Below, piece by piece: positions 54,101 to 62,468 of a DNA stretch of 64,000 nt; position 1 is the first letter of the stretch; every line of letters starts with the position of its first letter. The notes beneath the pieces are model-generated. The model saw nothing but the letters and a program-made list of their open reading frames with translations. It was not told the DNA's origin and ran no database searches. The DNA is taken from assembly GCA_041749015.1 (NCBI GenBank), contig JBGTCD010000124.1, positions 20,015 through 84,014 of the forward strand, read 5' to 3'. This DNA is from JBGTCD01 sp041749015 (GTDB taxonomy: Bacteria > Bacteroidota > Bacteroidia > Cytophagales > Cyclobacteriaceae). The position numbers and the translations under genes are program-made.

Positions 54101-57100
54101 GGAGGCACCTGATAGGTCACTCCGGCCTGATTCTCACATACCACGGCATCACCTGTGATTTCCAGTGCAGGGGGTATAGGATCCACATTTATCCCAAAGC
54201 TCATGGTATTCCCAACACAGCCTTCCGGAGAAGTCTCAGTAACCTGGATCACCCCTGAGAATACATTTGGGAACCTTAGCAGAACAAAAAAGTCACCATC
54301 AGATCCGGTAGAGCCGCCACCGGCCACAACTACAAATTCACCCGGGCCGTTGGGGATATTCCAGGCATAAGTTGAGCCTGGATTAAGGTCCGGATCTACC
54401 TGGTACAATACAGTAGTAGTAGGGTTAACGCAAACGTTGGCATTACCTAAAATCGGATTATCAACCGGCCTTGGGTTGACCACATAGGTTACTTCAGCCA
54501 CATTGTCGCAGCCTTCTGCCGTGACCACCTGAGCATAAATGGGCACTCCATCACTTACCTGGAAATTACTTGACTGACCAACTGCTCCACCTGGAGCAAT
54601 AGGATTGGACAGGATATCATTTACAGCATCATAATCCTCAAACCAAAATACGGAAAACCCTGGGGTATTGGCATCGATATTAATATCAGTATTATTGGCA
54701 GTCAGGTCAACAAATGCCGTGCTGCCCCCGGGGTCTGTAGAACAAACCACAGGGTTCTGATCATCTGCCACAGGGGTAGGATCGACGGTATAGGTGATTG
54801 TGGCTACATTGGTACAATTATTTACATTATCAGTAACCTCGACAAACACCGGAATGCCGTCAGTAACAACATGTGCCGTAGGATCCGCGATCGGTAATGT
54901 AAGTCCTGCGTCGGTAAACCAGGCAAAGGTGACCCCACCTGAATTGTTGACTGATGTTTGATTTAAGGTAAGATCTACTTCTGCCTGATTATCCCCGGGT
55001 TGCCCGAATACTGCATCAGAACAAACATCCTGGTCTTGGTCGATAGCTTCTGGGGTGGGGTCTACATCGAATGTCACTGTAGCAACATTTTCACACCCTG
55101 TAGCATTAATTGTAACTCTCACAAAATATGTGTCTGCATCTGTTACGGTATGTGATGATTGGTCTCCTACCGGAGTCGTCAATGCTGCATCAGTAAACCA
55201 GGCAAAAGAAAGACCTGCACCGCCATTAATGCTGGAATTGTATGAATTCAAATTTTGATTTATGGCCTGATTCCCTAAAGGATTTGTAGAACAAAGATCG
55301 GGGGTTAAATTATTGATTGTTGGTAAAGGGTTAACCGTTAAGGTAGCCTCATTACTTATCGTTTCACAAATTACCGGGCCTGTGCCGTATTCCGCTGTTA
55401 CTATAACCCTGTAAATATTATTGTTTAAGGATGCAATGGCATTGTTAATGGTTAAGGTATTGGTGTTGGTTCCTGAATAGGTAACACCTCCTGAAGCACC
55501 GTCAGCAAGGGGATTGAATGTACCACCACCATTGGTGCTTTCTTCCCATTGAAAGCTCAGATTTGACCCTGAAGTATTTGCTACAACGTTGAAATTAATT
55601 TCATCATCTACACACACTACCTCATTTGTTGGTTGGGTAGTTACATTAGGTGGCACATGTATTACTATATCTTCCTGATCAGTTAGTGGAGAAGCACAAC
55701 CAGTATCATTATTAATGATAGAAACCAATCGGTATGTATAGGTCCCAGGTGTTGTATTGAAAGGGGCAGCTGTATAATTTGGTTGAATCACAAATATGCC
55801 ACTCGCATTGGTACTGAAATTGAGGGTAGGCTGTAAAATTCCGTCAATTTCATAGGTCAGGGTATAATTAGCTACACCGCCATCAAGATCAAGGGTGAGA
55901 CTAGGGGCAACTGTTGTAGCGCCATCATCACATGCATCAGGTGAAGCAAAAAAGTTTTCTACATCCGGAGCAGCCCCACCGATGGACACTGAAATCGGAC
56001 CACCCATGGTGCCGGGAGCTGCAAAACAGCCATTAGCATCTTCAAAAATAGTAAGTTCGTAATCAGTATCAACTCCCGGACTTGGACCTACAATGGTATA
56101 AGAGCCACCCGCAAAATTGGTTTCTACGATGTTAGGCCCTGTTGATACGTTAATGGTAAAATTAAAAGGACCGGTACCTGTAAAATTCCAAGTGATATCC
56201 GGTGCAGGATTACCGCTACAAACAGCCCCCCCTCCAGAAGCCGTGGCTGAAGGAAGTGGAAAGATTGATACAGTAACGGGATCAGATAATGTACTTGGAC
56301 ATTGCGTAGGGGCTACACCAAAAACCCGCACCACATAATCCCCAGCTTCTGAAGGGTCATCAAGAATAAGTTGATTGCTGACACCACTTTGGACTGGAGT
56401 GGCGGTATCGGGGAGCCTGAACCAGTCAAATCTTACACCAACACCACCTACATTCGATGATTGTAGAATTGTTTGGTTGGCACCATCATCACAAATAGTC
56501 AAACCGTCTCCAACCTGAGTTATAGTAGGTTGAGGCGGTACCGGATTTACATTGATAGTTACAACCGTACTGTTGGCAGGATTACAAGGGCCATTTTGCA
56601 CAACTACCCTATAACGATATTCCCCGGGGGTGGCAGGAGTTTCACTAAAAGTGGTCAAGCCTGCTGTACCACCGATGATCCCAAATGCACCACCATTAAA
56701 ACTCCGCTCCCATCTCAATACATCCCCACGTCTACCAGTAAGAACCAGGTTGGCGAAAGATACTCCGTTACAAATCGTTTGATTTGCAGTTAAATTGCCC
56801 CCTAATGAGGTGCCAAATATCGTAACCGGGAGAGTTTCGAAGGCGGTGGGACATAAACTACCATTAAAATCAGTTGTAGTATACCTTAACCTTGTTCTCA
56901 ATGTTCTGGTAGCAGATGGGTTGGGCTGAGTTCCAATATTATAATTAACCGAAAGGGTTTCTTGATTTACTGGGGCATTAAAGGTTACACCACCACCACC
57001 TGCAACATCCCACTGGTAATCCGTAGCCCCTCCAAAAATCTGCACAGGAGCTGCTAATGGTACCGAATAAGGCACATTATTAGTATTATTACAAACATCG

Positions 57101-58737
57101 ACAGGTCCAGAAATAGGTGAAAAATCTATAGCATTAAGGTTATTTCTCACTGTGATTGTTACAGGAATTGGGTCACTTTCGCAATTGATACCACCTGAAG
57201 GGCCAACATAACTTGACCAGACGGTATAAATTCCTGGAACTGTATTATTCACACCACCAGTAGCACCTGGAAGGGTAGCTACCCCACCTCCTGTTGCTGT
57301 GTTACTTGTAATAAGTGCACCGGGAACTCCTGCGGCATCTGCATACCAATTAACCGTGCCACCGCCAGTGTTTCCGGTTGTTCTAAAAGTAGGTATAGCC
57401 CCATTAAAGCAGATTTCTCTGTTATCCGCGACTGAGGGAGGAGGTACATCAACGATTTCAATAAAATTTTCAATAGAGCGCCGGTTGCCGGAGATTAAGT
57501 CTCCACTTCCATCATATGGGTTACAAACATTCCAGTAGTCCAGCCTGACCCAGAACCTTTGTCCAACTGCCTGGTTATTTACCAAAGTTGTTGTAATTAA
57601 TTCTAGCAGCCCTCTGGGATTATTTACCGGTTCAGGAACGGTTACTACCCCAAAGGGGTCAGGATTTCCAAAAGTTGTAGGGTCTGGCGCTACTGGAAAA
57701 TACCCGCCCGGAAATAGTAAAACACCATTGTTATCTGTAACCTGAACCCCGTCTACACTTATATCAGGTATGTTATTGCCTGCACCAAGATCCTGGGAAC
57801 CATAAACCACCCGCACCCATCTGATCCTGTCGTTGACCGGGATATTAGCATCAGCAACAGGATTACAGTTAAGATCTGTATTATCCGTAAATTGCATGTT
57901 GACATTTTCCCCAAGGCAAACCAGGTTAGTTCCGACAGGTGGCATGAGCAGCTCGCCTGTACCCTCACCTATTGCATCGGTATTGTGGGAAGCATAGGTG
58001 ACTTGTTGATTTGGAGAAGATGGAGCACAATTTATTGAGCCAAAAAGCCTAATCCTCCATAATGATATATAGCCACATTCCGGGTCATTATTAGGATAAG
58101 TATGGGCATCAGGAGCAGCATCAAAGGCTATAAAGTAAGTATTTGGAGAAGGCACTGCGGCTGAATTGGATTCAAAAGGCACCAATGTTGAAACTCCAGG
58201 ATTCCAAACAATTCTGGCCCTTATATCATTTAAACTCCAGGCGGAGGAATTTCTGGCACCCCGGGTGACCGAAAAAACCATTTTATTCTGGGGATTAACC
58301 GGTGCACAGGGCGGTGTATTACCAATTAAAGCCTCAAAATCAAAATCCGAACAATCAATAGGTCTATTATTAAAAGATTGTAAGTTGGCAAAAGCATTAA
58401 GCCCTGCCGGTCCTGTGCCATCGTAACTAATGAAAACCGTTTCTCCGATACCCACGGCATCACCAATAGGAAATGTAACTGTAATTTGATTGGCACCTGC
58501 TGCACCAATAGCACTGGTTATGACCACAGGATTTCCACCAATTACCAGGGTAAAAGAACCTACACATCCACCTGTACAGGTAAAGGCTCCCGGCAAATTT
58601 CCATCAAGCCTAATTACAACAACATTTTGATTATCCGTTTCGTGAACGGCTGCTACAGCATTGACTTGCCCAAAACTCTCAATAGAAAATAGGATGCAAA
58701 ACAGAACTGCACACCCAAAAAATAACTTTTTGACCAT
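45199..58737 (-). CDS. Giant SprB-like repeat adhesin (type B T9SS cargo)
   Basis: A 4,512-residue surface protein from the ATG at 58737 (MVKKLFFGCAVLFCILFSIESFGQ); an ATG at 58782 would add 15 residues. Order: an N-terminal unnamed region (~20-430), Ig-like and PKD-like repeats (~440-1990, including three ~103-residue units at ~1605-1915 beginning VCSGEPGG, VCSDENIG, VCSGDITG), then 20 SprB repeats (~2000-3775). After these come more Ig/PKD domains (FFWDFGDGGTS at ~4360) and a terminal CHU_C type B sorting domain (NAFTPSLDG, FNMLIFDRWGNLIFES, GVYVYKL). SprB is the mobile gliding adhesin of Flavobacterium. Adhesion or gliding is inferred; only the repeat family and sorting tail are seen. Confidence 0.93.
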   Translation of the reverse strand: MVKKLFFGCAVLFCILFSIESFGQVNAVAAVHETDNQNVVVIRLDGNLPGAFTCTGGCVGSFTLVIGGNPVVITSAIGAAGANQITVTFPIGDAVGIGETVFISYDGTGPAGLNAFANLQSFNNRPIDCSDFDFEALIGNTPPCAPVNPQNKMVFSVTRGARNSSAWSLNDIRARIVWNPGVSTLVPFESNSAAVPSPNTYFIAFDAAPDAHTYPNNDPECGYISLWRIRLFGSINCAPSSPNQQVTYASHNTDAIGEGTGELLMPPVGTNLVCLGENVNMQFTDNTDLNCNPVADANIPVNDRIRWVRVVYGSQDLGAGNNIPDISVDGVQVTDNNGVLLFPGGYFPVAPDPTTFGNPDPFGVVTVPEPVNNPRGLLELITTTLVNNQAVGQRFWVRLDYWNVCNPYDGSGDLISGNRRSIENFIEIVDVPPPSVADNREICFNGAIPTFRTTGNTGGGTVNWYADAAGVPGALITSNTATGGGVATLPGATGGVNNTVPGIYTVWSSYVGPSGGINCESDPIPVTITVRNNLNAIDFSPISGPVDVCNNTNNVPYSVPLAAPVQIFGGATDYQWDVAGGGGVTFNAPVNQETLSVNYNIGTQPNPSATRTLRTRLRYTTTDFNGSLCPTAFETLPVTIFGTSLGGNLTANQTICNGVSFANLVLTGRRGDVLRWERSFNGGAFGIIGGTAGLTTFSETPATPGEYRYRVVVQNGPCNPANSTVVTINVNPVPPQPTITQVGDGLTICDDGANQTILQSSNVGGVGVRFDWFRLPDTATPVQSGVSNQLILDDPSEAGDYVVRVFGVAPTQCPSTLSDPVTVSIFPLPSATASGGGAVCSGNPAPDITWNFTGTGPFNFTINVSTGPNIVETNFAGGSYTIVGPSPGVDTDYELTIFEDANGCFAAPGTMGGPISVSIGGAAPDVENFFASPDACDDGATTVAPSLTLDLDGGVANYTLTYEIDGILQPTLNFSTNASGIFVIQPNYTAAPFNTTPGTYTYRLVSIINNDTGCASPLTDQEDIVIHVPPNVTTQPTNEVVCVDDEINFNVVANTSGSNLSFQWEESTNGGGTFNPLADGASGGVTYSGTNTNTLTINNAIASLNNNIYRVIVTAEYGTGPVICETISNEATLTVNPLPTINNLTPDLCSTNPLGNQAINQNLNSYNSSINGGAGLSFAWFTDAALTTPVGDQSSHTVTDADTYFVRVTINATGCENVATVTFDVDPTPEAIDQDQDVCSDAVFGQPGDNQAEVDLTLNQTSVNNSGGVTFAWFTDAGLTLPIADPTAHVVTDGIPVFVEVTDNVNNCTNVATITYTVDPTPVADDQNPVVCSTDPGGSTAFVDLTANNTDINIDANTPGFSVFWFEDYDAVNDILSNPIAPGGAVGQSSNFQVSDGVPIYAQVVTAEGCDNVAEVTYVVNPRPVDNPILGNANVCVNPTTTVLYQVDPDLNPGSTYAWNIPNGPGEFVVVAGGGSTGSDGDFFVLLRFPNVFSGVIQVTETSPEGCVGNTMSFGINVDPIPPALEITGDAVVCENQAGVTYQVPPNATSQFFWTVPPGSSIIAGQGGSTIQVNFGSISGNITVSETSATGCAGAPASRGVTVTPRPQMNANQTATVCSGEPGGIVFNIISAEPAAFFNITDIQVPGALDADPGNASTGPGQFSNAIENDRFTNLTNTTLEVRYTVVPVGATGCEGTPRQVRVNILPEPRVSSNLNREVCSDENIGLTLATAAGSVAAASYDIVDVIIPGTVTSNAGNAAFPANTTDLQYLATDIYTNISGSDQDVIYRVQAIAGNGCNSEVLDIIVTIRPEPVLNPGLSTVVCSGDITGIVLTVQGGSVAATNFDISAVADPGLVGVPTTGNNLNQNAILNDIFQNTTAGPLQVTYTIVPKSSLGCAGDPVNVNVTVEPSPEVVNINRTECSDTPGGNTFDIDLTTLENTITLGVGGLTINWFEDAGLTTPIADPANHTLTSNVPVFAEVGDGNCANVASVNFTINPSPSVTGIVTSNYNGSQVSCFDTENGQITATPDNGTAPYQFSINGGTTFFGSNIFNGLAPGIYVVTVRDNRGCLADSAPIEIVAPDPIAATLAITSNYNGEDISCLGANDAELTVTTNGGTGTYTYNIVELPGNLTGQITGIFTGVGPGTYTVRVRDVNLCTFITASVTVENPPQLTITASVTSNYNGSQITCAGETDGVITAIAGGGTGDYTFRLFDAADNPLALQINDGVFVNRGPGTYYVRVTDDNNCFVNSNQFTITAPPALAGTATVANPFNGAQISCNGEDDGSITINPSGGTGARTFELFDNGGISIAGPQASNVFNVLEAGTYSVTIRDLNNCDFDVTNIIIVEPDPIVASGSVTSNYNGADISCNGGSDGRIAITANGGTGNYTYLLVEVPGNTSGLNNGVFTNLSAGSYTVTVTDVNGCNVTTAPIEVTEPDPVDGAGSVTSDYFGSDVTCVGAADGEITVAGSGGTGAFTYRINQIPANTSGLNSGIFTGIPAGNYTITVTDANNCSFTTPIITVSNPAPPTVSASVTSNFNGSQISCNGQNDGVITAAAAGGSGNITFELIDEVTSGVVATQLNNPIFQNLIAGIYRVRIIDANGCNTQTGIIILTEPAPVAATAVISSNYNGSNINCPGDDDAEITVNATGGTGAYEYQLLDEFNNELVAFQPGNTFANLGPGTYRVRVRDVNDCSIVTNDLTINDPAALDASIAVTSNFNGQEIRCFGEDNGQITVTATGGSGTRQYRLFNADTDVLITGPQTSTIFNDLVAGNYYVIVNDANNCQFTTNTVTIDEPDLLEATAAVTSSFNGFDLSCVGALDGQITVTPTGGTGPFTFRLNQIPSNTSGETDGIFTNLPAGTYTIDVRDVNNCQVITAAVTITPPPALDAVINITSDFNGSDISCAGQNDGEITATPTGGTGPGTYTFELVNFPGNTSGNVSGTYEGLVAGTYRIRVTDANGCVFTTSPITLIQPVALSASATVTSNYNGSQISCNGADDAVLTVNANGGTGAYTFVLDQDPTNTTGETTGVFTGLAPGSYTVTVLDANFCVVGTAPRNVIQPGPVNATGVVSSNFNGSPISCNGEDDGAITITATGGTGAFIYVLDQDPGNTSGETSGVFTGLTAGTYTVTVTDVNDCSATTADITLNEPAAVDATALVTSNYNGSQISCNGASDGQISITATGGTGAFLYELVGGGNISGATNGVFTGLAAGTYEFDITDVNGCTFTTAPVTIIQPDPVGGSVSITSSFNGADVSCNGAEDGVLLAVGTGGTAPYVYQILQLPANTTGATTGEFTGVGAGTYTVRVRDANNCIFNIPDITVTQPTPIATTRSVTSDYNGSQISCNGFSDGEITINPTGGTGAYTYVLDQIPANTTGETTGIFTGLPAGTYTVTVTDGNGCPHVTQPITVTEPAPVSGSGAVTSNYGGADVSCAGEDDGIITITANGGTGAYEFEILDENEVSLGEPIQTSNAFPGLGAGTYTFRIIDVNGCDFITGPVTIVDPPALDATAAITSDYNGEDISCFGASDGRIRVTPTGGTGNYSYEINELPGNVTGANTGIFTGLPSGTYTITVTDLNGCDFTTTPLTLNDPAQLTATAAVTSDYNGAQIECFAANNGEITVTAGGGTLTGANYLYQMIEDPSNMTGQASGVFTNVRPGTYTFRITDDNGCVVITAPVVIDDPDQINVDLQITSDFNGFDVSCFDADDGVIVATATGGTLPITYTLTQDPTNTTGENSGIFTGLEAGLYTVVATDVNGCNRTSFPVVVNEPFPLSGGFISGTQQVCQGDDPASFAEIAAPFGGIGNYQYQWQESASSAGPFTDIPGATGPIYNPPVLANTTFFRRQVISGGSTCDPEFSNIVSVTVNDLPDGAISASVAEICTGDFFLLEFNFTGTAPFRFDYNDGTNFFNNQAGAATTPVPILGMTETTTFTLTRVRDLNNCEVVLNEQVTVNVIDIDASFDVAPVSGCSPHTVTFTYDQLAGVEYTWQWFDGSPDSTYVAAATVNGQTVQHTFNNPSPTSTGNYNVFLTAERTVGGVVCIDIFNRNVQVAPTPFPLVFPSNTEICGGDNIFFNNQTQGAGAHRWFYRVQGTTDEIDVRTTISVNYTFNNTTTQNPIIYEVVYEAINGACSRFDIIPITVYREVAPSFTVVNLTQFIGGQATMTLQNTSNPIDDEGDFEYVWTFGPGATPATFNGANPPVVTYSTPGLKEVQLTVTNRANGACFGTVIVPVNVVLPPLVADFVADPISGCRPLTVNIIENNSTGDIFEWLVIDNLGNPVGQSIAAMPSFNLFEVGTYTIRLTTRNSITGQFEDAEQEITVYPIPLASFDFRPRLIYLPDQEMSTFNFSSNANLFFWDFGDGGTSEQFEPKHLYTVAGNYNVTLIAAFEHPDGVICADTLSAPVAVQEGGNVRIPNAFTPSLDGPTGGVAGPNTVNDVFLPLLDGVEEFNMLIFDRWGNLIFESNNRNIGWDGYNRNGRLLPQGVYVYKLTLRLTNGERVIRIGDVTLIR
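47412..52735 (-). repeat. Array of 20 SprB repeats (~266 bp each)
   Basis: Each ~88-residue unit begins like VTSNYNGSQISCNG, continues DGQITVTATGGTGAYTY, has F-GL-AGTYTVTVTD, and ends NGC plus a Pro-rich link. I count 20 starts. Every unit has one Cys near residue 11 and one ~55 residues later. Units are diverged from each other at the DNA level, so recent copy-number expansion is not evident, but assembly collapse of near-identical copies cannot be excluded. Confidence 0.9.
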
Positions 58738-58945
58738 CGACGGTACTTTAAAAAAATTACAAAACTGGGTATAAAGAAACATAATATCCCGAATTATTAC
58801 AAGACCCTGGTTAAATCTAAGTCAATTATTTCGATTTTATCCCTTAGGGTAACTAAAGGTAACCCAAGACCGGAATTATTTACCGGAATTCAAATCCCTC
58901 AGTAACTATTCTTTCCAGAGGTTTAATTAATTGATCTTATTCACC

Positions 58946-58953
58946 TAACTTTG
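58946..58953 (+). promoter_or_regulatory. -7 element for pyrG
   Basis: TAACTTTG, an exact TAnnTTTG, 25 nt upstream of the pyrG ATG. A TTTA at 58922-58925 is a weak -33 candidate at 20-nt spacing. The rest of the ~240-bp divergent gap to the giant adhesin gene shows no recognisable feature. Confidence 0.5.
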
Positions 58954-58978
58954 TGCCCCGTAAACCAAGAATCATTTC

Positions 58979-60601
58979 ATGCCTTCGGCTAAGTACATTT
59001 TTGTTACGGGTGGTGTTACCTCTTCTTTAGGGAAAGGCATCATATCGGCCTCCCTGGGTAAGCTGCTACAAGCCAGAGGGTATTCAGTGACCATTCAAAA
59101 ATTCGACCCCTACATCAATATCGATCCCGGCACCCTCAACCCCTATGAACACGGGGAATGCTATGTAACCGATGATGGGGCTGAAACTGACCTGGACCTG
59201 GGCCATTATGAAAGATTCCTCAACCGGCCCACCTCTCAGGCTAATAACATTACTACCGGCAGGATCTATCATAATGTGATCACCAAGGAGCGTAAAGGCG
59301 AATATTTAGGTAAAACCGTGCAGGTGGTACCCCATATCACTGATGAGATCAAGAGAAATGTATACCTCCTGGGCGAATCGGGCGACTATGATTTCGTGAT
59401 TACCGAGATTGGTGGTTGTGTAGGTGATATCGAGTCCTTGCCCTTTATAGAAGCGGTAAGACAGGTGAAATGGGAAATTGGGTTGAATAATTTTCTGGTA
59501 ATACACCTGACGCTCATCCCCTATCTAAAAGCCGCGAAAGAACTAAAGACCAAACCTACCCAGCACTCGGTAAAACAACTCCTTGAAGCGGGTATCCAGC
59601 CTGATATCCTGGTGTGCCGTTCTGAAAAAAACCTCCCTCAGGACATTCGCAAAAAACTGGCCCTGTTCTGCAACGTCCATATTAATTCGGTGATTGAAGC
59701 CCTGGACGCAGATACCATCTATGATGTCCCCATCCTCATGAGCAAGGAAAAGCTCGCTGAAAGGGTGCTGACCAAACTGAAGCTGCCCTCCAAAACCGAG
59801 CCAGACCTGGACCAGTGGAAAAGCTTTCTGGGCAAGCTGAAAAATCCAACAGAATCGGTTCGCATAGGACTGATCGGAAAATATGTAGAGCTCCCGGATG
59901 CCTACAAGTCCATAGTAGAGTCATTCGTGCATGCTGGTGCAATCAATGAAACGGTGGTTGACATCGACTGGATTGCTGCTGAACATGTGACCTCTGAAAA
60001 TATTGAAGAGGTTCTTAGTGATCTTGATGGCATTCTGGTGGCCCCCGGATTTGGTGAGCGAGGGATCGAAGGTAAAATACTAAGCATAGAGTATGCCCGG
60101 GTTAATAAAATGCCCTTCCTGGGAATTTGCCTGGGGATGCAGTGCGCGGTGGTGGAGTTTGCACGGAATGTATTAGGTCTCAAGGGTGCAGCCTCAACAG
60201 AAATAAATCCTAAAACCAAATATCCGGTGATTGACCTAATGGCAGAACAGAAAAAAGTCACAAATCTCGGAGGTACCATGAGGCTGGGAGCCTATCCATG
60301 TCAGTTGAAAAAATCAAGCAAGGCCTATAATATCTATGGCAAGGGATTAATTAGTGAAAGGCACCGGCATCGATTTGAATTCAATAATCAATATAAAGAC
60401 CAAATGGAAAAAGCCGGGATGCTCCCTACAGGAGTGAATCCTGAGTCTAAGCTGGTAGAGGTGATAGAGCTCAAAGACCATCCCTGGTTCATTGGCACGC
60501 AATACCACCCCGAACTTAAGAGCACCGTGCTTAATCCGCACCCACTTTTTGTAGATTTTGTCAAGGCTACCCTGGAATATAAAAAATCGGAAAATATTTA
60601 A
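58979..60601 (+). CDS. pyrG: CTP synthase
   Basis: CTP synthase, 540 residues, aminating UTP with glutamine. The synthase domain begins YIFVTGGVTSSLGKGI and has DPYINIDPGTLNPYEHGE. The glutamine amidotransferase domain has GFGERGIEGK, the catalytic Cys in FLGICLGMQCAV, and the C-terminal HPEL (GTQYHPEL). It lies 12 bp upstream of yidC, so the two are probably co-transcribed. Confidence 0.99.
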   Translation: MPSAKYIFVTGGVTSSLGKGIISASLGKLLQARGYSVTIQKFDPYINIDPGTLNPYEHGECYVTDDGAETDLDLGHYERFLNRPTSQANNITTGRIYHNVITKERKGEYLGKTVQVVPHITDEIKRNVYLLGESGDYDFVITEIGGCVGDIESLPFIEAVRQVKWEIGLNNFLVIHLTLIPYLKAAKELKTKPTQHSVKQLLEAGIQPDILVCRSEKNLPQDIRKKLALFCNVHINSVIEALDADTIYDVPILMSKEKLAERVLTKLKLPSKTEPDLDQWKSFLGKLKNPTESVRIGLIGKYVELPDAYKSIVESFVHAGAINETVVDIDWIAAEHVTSENIEEVLSDLDGILVAPGFGERGIEGKILSIEYARVNKMPFLGICLGMQCAVVEFARNVLGLKGAASTEINPKTKYPVIDLMAEQKKVTNLGGTMRLGAYPCQLKKSSKAYNIYGKGLISERHRHRFEFNNQYKDQMEKAGMLPTGVNPESKLVEVIELKDHPWFIGTQYHPELKSTVLNPHPLFVDFVKATLEYKKSENI

Positions 60602-60613
60602 TTAATTGAATTA

Positions 60614-62425
60614 ATGGATAGAAATCAGGTTATAGGACTCATATTAATGACGGTGCTGATCATTGCTTATTATCAGTTTTTTGCACCCTCCCCCATACCA
60701 CCTGATGAGCGTGCGCCTATCAGTGAAGAAATAACCACCTCGGACGAAACTGAAAGTGCTGAACGCATACCGTTAGATACATTACCTGTTGATTCTGATT
60801 CTATAAAAGCAGAGCGGGCGGGAAGACTTGGTCCCTTTCATCAAATGGCTGAAGGTGAAGCAGAAGACCATACCATTATCACCAATGATCTCAGCTTAAT
60901 CTTTTCCAATAAAGGTGGTAAAATTACAACCGTCGAACTCAACGATTTTAAAACCTATGCCGGTGGGCCACTGATCCTATTGGATCCTGCCTCTTATCAA
61001 ACAGGCATACACCTATCTTATCAGGACAAAAAAATCAACCTACGGGAGTTGTATTATACTTTCCGCCAGCAAGAAAGAGGCGACTCTACCATTGTCACCT
61101 TTTCAGGTAATGTGGAAAATGCCGGTACTATCAGGCATATCTATGTGATTCCAAAAGATGGGTACCAGATAGGGTACCAACTTGATGTTACAGCACTGGG
61201 TACGCTCAGCGGACCTGTAACAATGGATTGGGAAGACCGCATCAAAAATGTAGAACACGACCTGGTAGTGACCAGAAGAAATACCACCATCAACTACTAC
61301 ACCCAATCTGGTAGTTTTGATGGAATCAGCGAATCCTCTACAGATTTTAAAGAAGAGTATGTCGACAAGCCGGTAGAATGGATCGCCATCAAGCAAAAAT
61401 TTTTTACCGCTGCCGTCATCAACTATCAAGGCTTCAATACTGCCCGGATTTCCACGGATGTGGACGAGCAAGACACCACTGTGGTGAAACTGGCGCGGTT
61501 CACTGCTGAAACAGCCCTAAAAGATGGAAAAGGGGATTTCATGTTTTATTTTGGTCCCAATAAATATGACCTGCTCAAAGCAGTAGCACCGGATTTTTCT
61601 AGAAACTTATACCTGGGCTGGCCGCCAATTAGTTATGTCAACCGCTTTATTATTATCCCGGTGTTTCACTTTCTGGAGCAATACATGGTGAATTATGGGT
61701 TGATTATCGTGGTATTGGTGGTATTGATCAAATTACTCCTGGCACCGCTTTCATATAAGTCGTACATGTCTATGGCCAAAATGAAGGTACTGAAACCAGA
61801 GCTTGATGAAATCAAGAAAAAGCATGGGGATGATATGGCCAAGGCCCAGCAGGACCAAATGAAGCTGTATCAGCAGGTTGGGGTCAGCCCGCTCAGTGGT
61901 TGTATTCCCATTCTGCTGCAAATGCCAATACTTTTTGCGATGTTCTATTTTTTCCCCAACTCCATAGAATTACGACAGGAGAGTTTCCTTTGGGCTAACG
62001 ACCTTTCTACATATGATGCTGTACTCACCTGGGATAGGCATATCCCCTTACTCAGCAGCATTTATGGTAACCATGTGAGCATGTTTACTTTGCTCATGAC
62101 CCTCTCCACCTTGCTATATACATGGTCCAATAACCAAGTGAGTTCGGTCCAGGGGCCAATGAAGTCGATCACCTATCTGATGCCATTGATATTCATGTTT
62201 GTGCTGAATTCTTTCCCTGCCGGGCTGAGTTTTTACTACTTTGTTTCAAACCTGGTAACCTTTGGTCAACAAGCCATTATCAAACGGTTTGTAGATGAGG
62301 ATAAGCTCAAGGCCATACTGGAAGAAAATAAAAAGCGCAATGCCAGTAAAAAGAAATCCAAATTTCAGCTGCGATTAGAAGAAGCCATGAAGGCTAAAGA
62401 AAATCCGAAGGGGAAGAAAAAGTAA
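60614..62425 (+). CDS. yidC: Membrane protein insertase YidC
   Basis: YidC, 603 residues, inserting proteins into the inner membrane with or without SecYEG. An N-terminal helix (IGLILMTVLIIAYYQFF), a long periplasmic beta domain (~60-350) and five C-terminal helices make the Oxa1 core (LIKLLLAPLSYKSYMSM, QQVGVSPLSGCIPILLQMP, FPAGLSFYYFVSN). The tail is very basic (KKRNASKKKSKFQL ... NPKGKKK), as in YidC proteins that contact ribosomes. Confidence 0.98.
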   Translation: MDRNQVIGLILMTVLIIAYYQFFAPSPIPPDERAPISEEITTSDETESAERIPLDTLPVDSDSIKAERAGRLGPFHQMAEGEAEDHTIITNDLSLIFSNKGGKITTVELNDFKTYAGGPLILLDPASYQTGIHLSYQDKKINLRELYYTFRQQERGDSTIVTFSGNVENAGTIRHIYVIPKDGYQIGYQLDVTALGTLSGPVTMDWEDRIKNVEHDLVVTRRNTTINYYTQSGSFDGISESSTDFKEEYVDKPVEWIAIKQKFFTAAVINYQGFNTARISTDVDEQDTTVVKLARFTAETALKDGKGDFMFYFGPNKYDLLKAVAPDFSRNLYLGWPPISYVNRFIIIPVFHFLEQYMVNYGLIIVVLVVLIKLLLAPLSYKSYMSMAKMKVLKPELDEIKKKHGDDMAKAQQDQMKLYQQVGVSPLSGCIPILLQMPILFAMFYFFPNSIELRQESFLWANDLSTYDAVLTWDRHIPLLSSIYGNHVSMFTLLMTLSTLLYTWSNNQVSSVQGPMKSITYLMPLIFMFVLNSFPAGLSFYYFVSNLVTFGQQAIIKRFVDEDKLKAILEENKKRNASKKKSKFQLRLEEAMKAKENPKGKKK

Positions 62426-62468
62426 TTTGCTATTTGGCTTTTGTCTTGACCTTAAAAGATTAGGGAAG

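Noticed and set aside
45245..58700. Many long plus-strand frames opposite the giant adhesin gene (for example 46387-46788, 51907-52248)
   Set aside because: They mirror the repeat codon pattern of the adhesin, have no recognisable domains and recur at the repeat period; they are antisense shadows.
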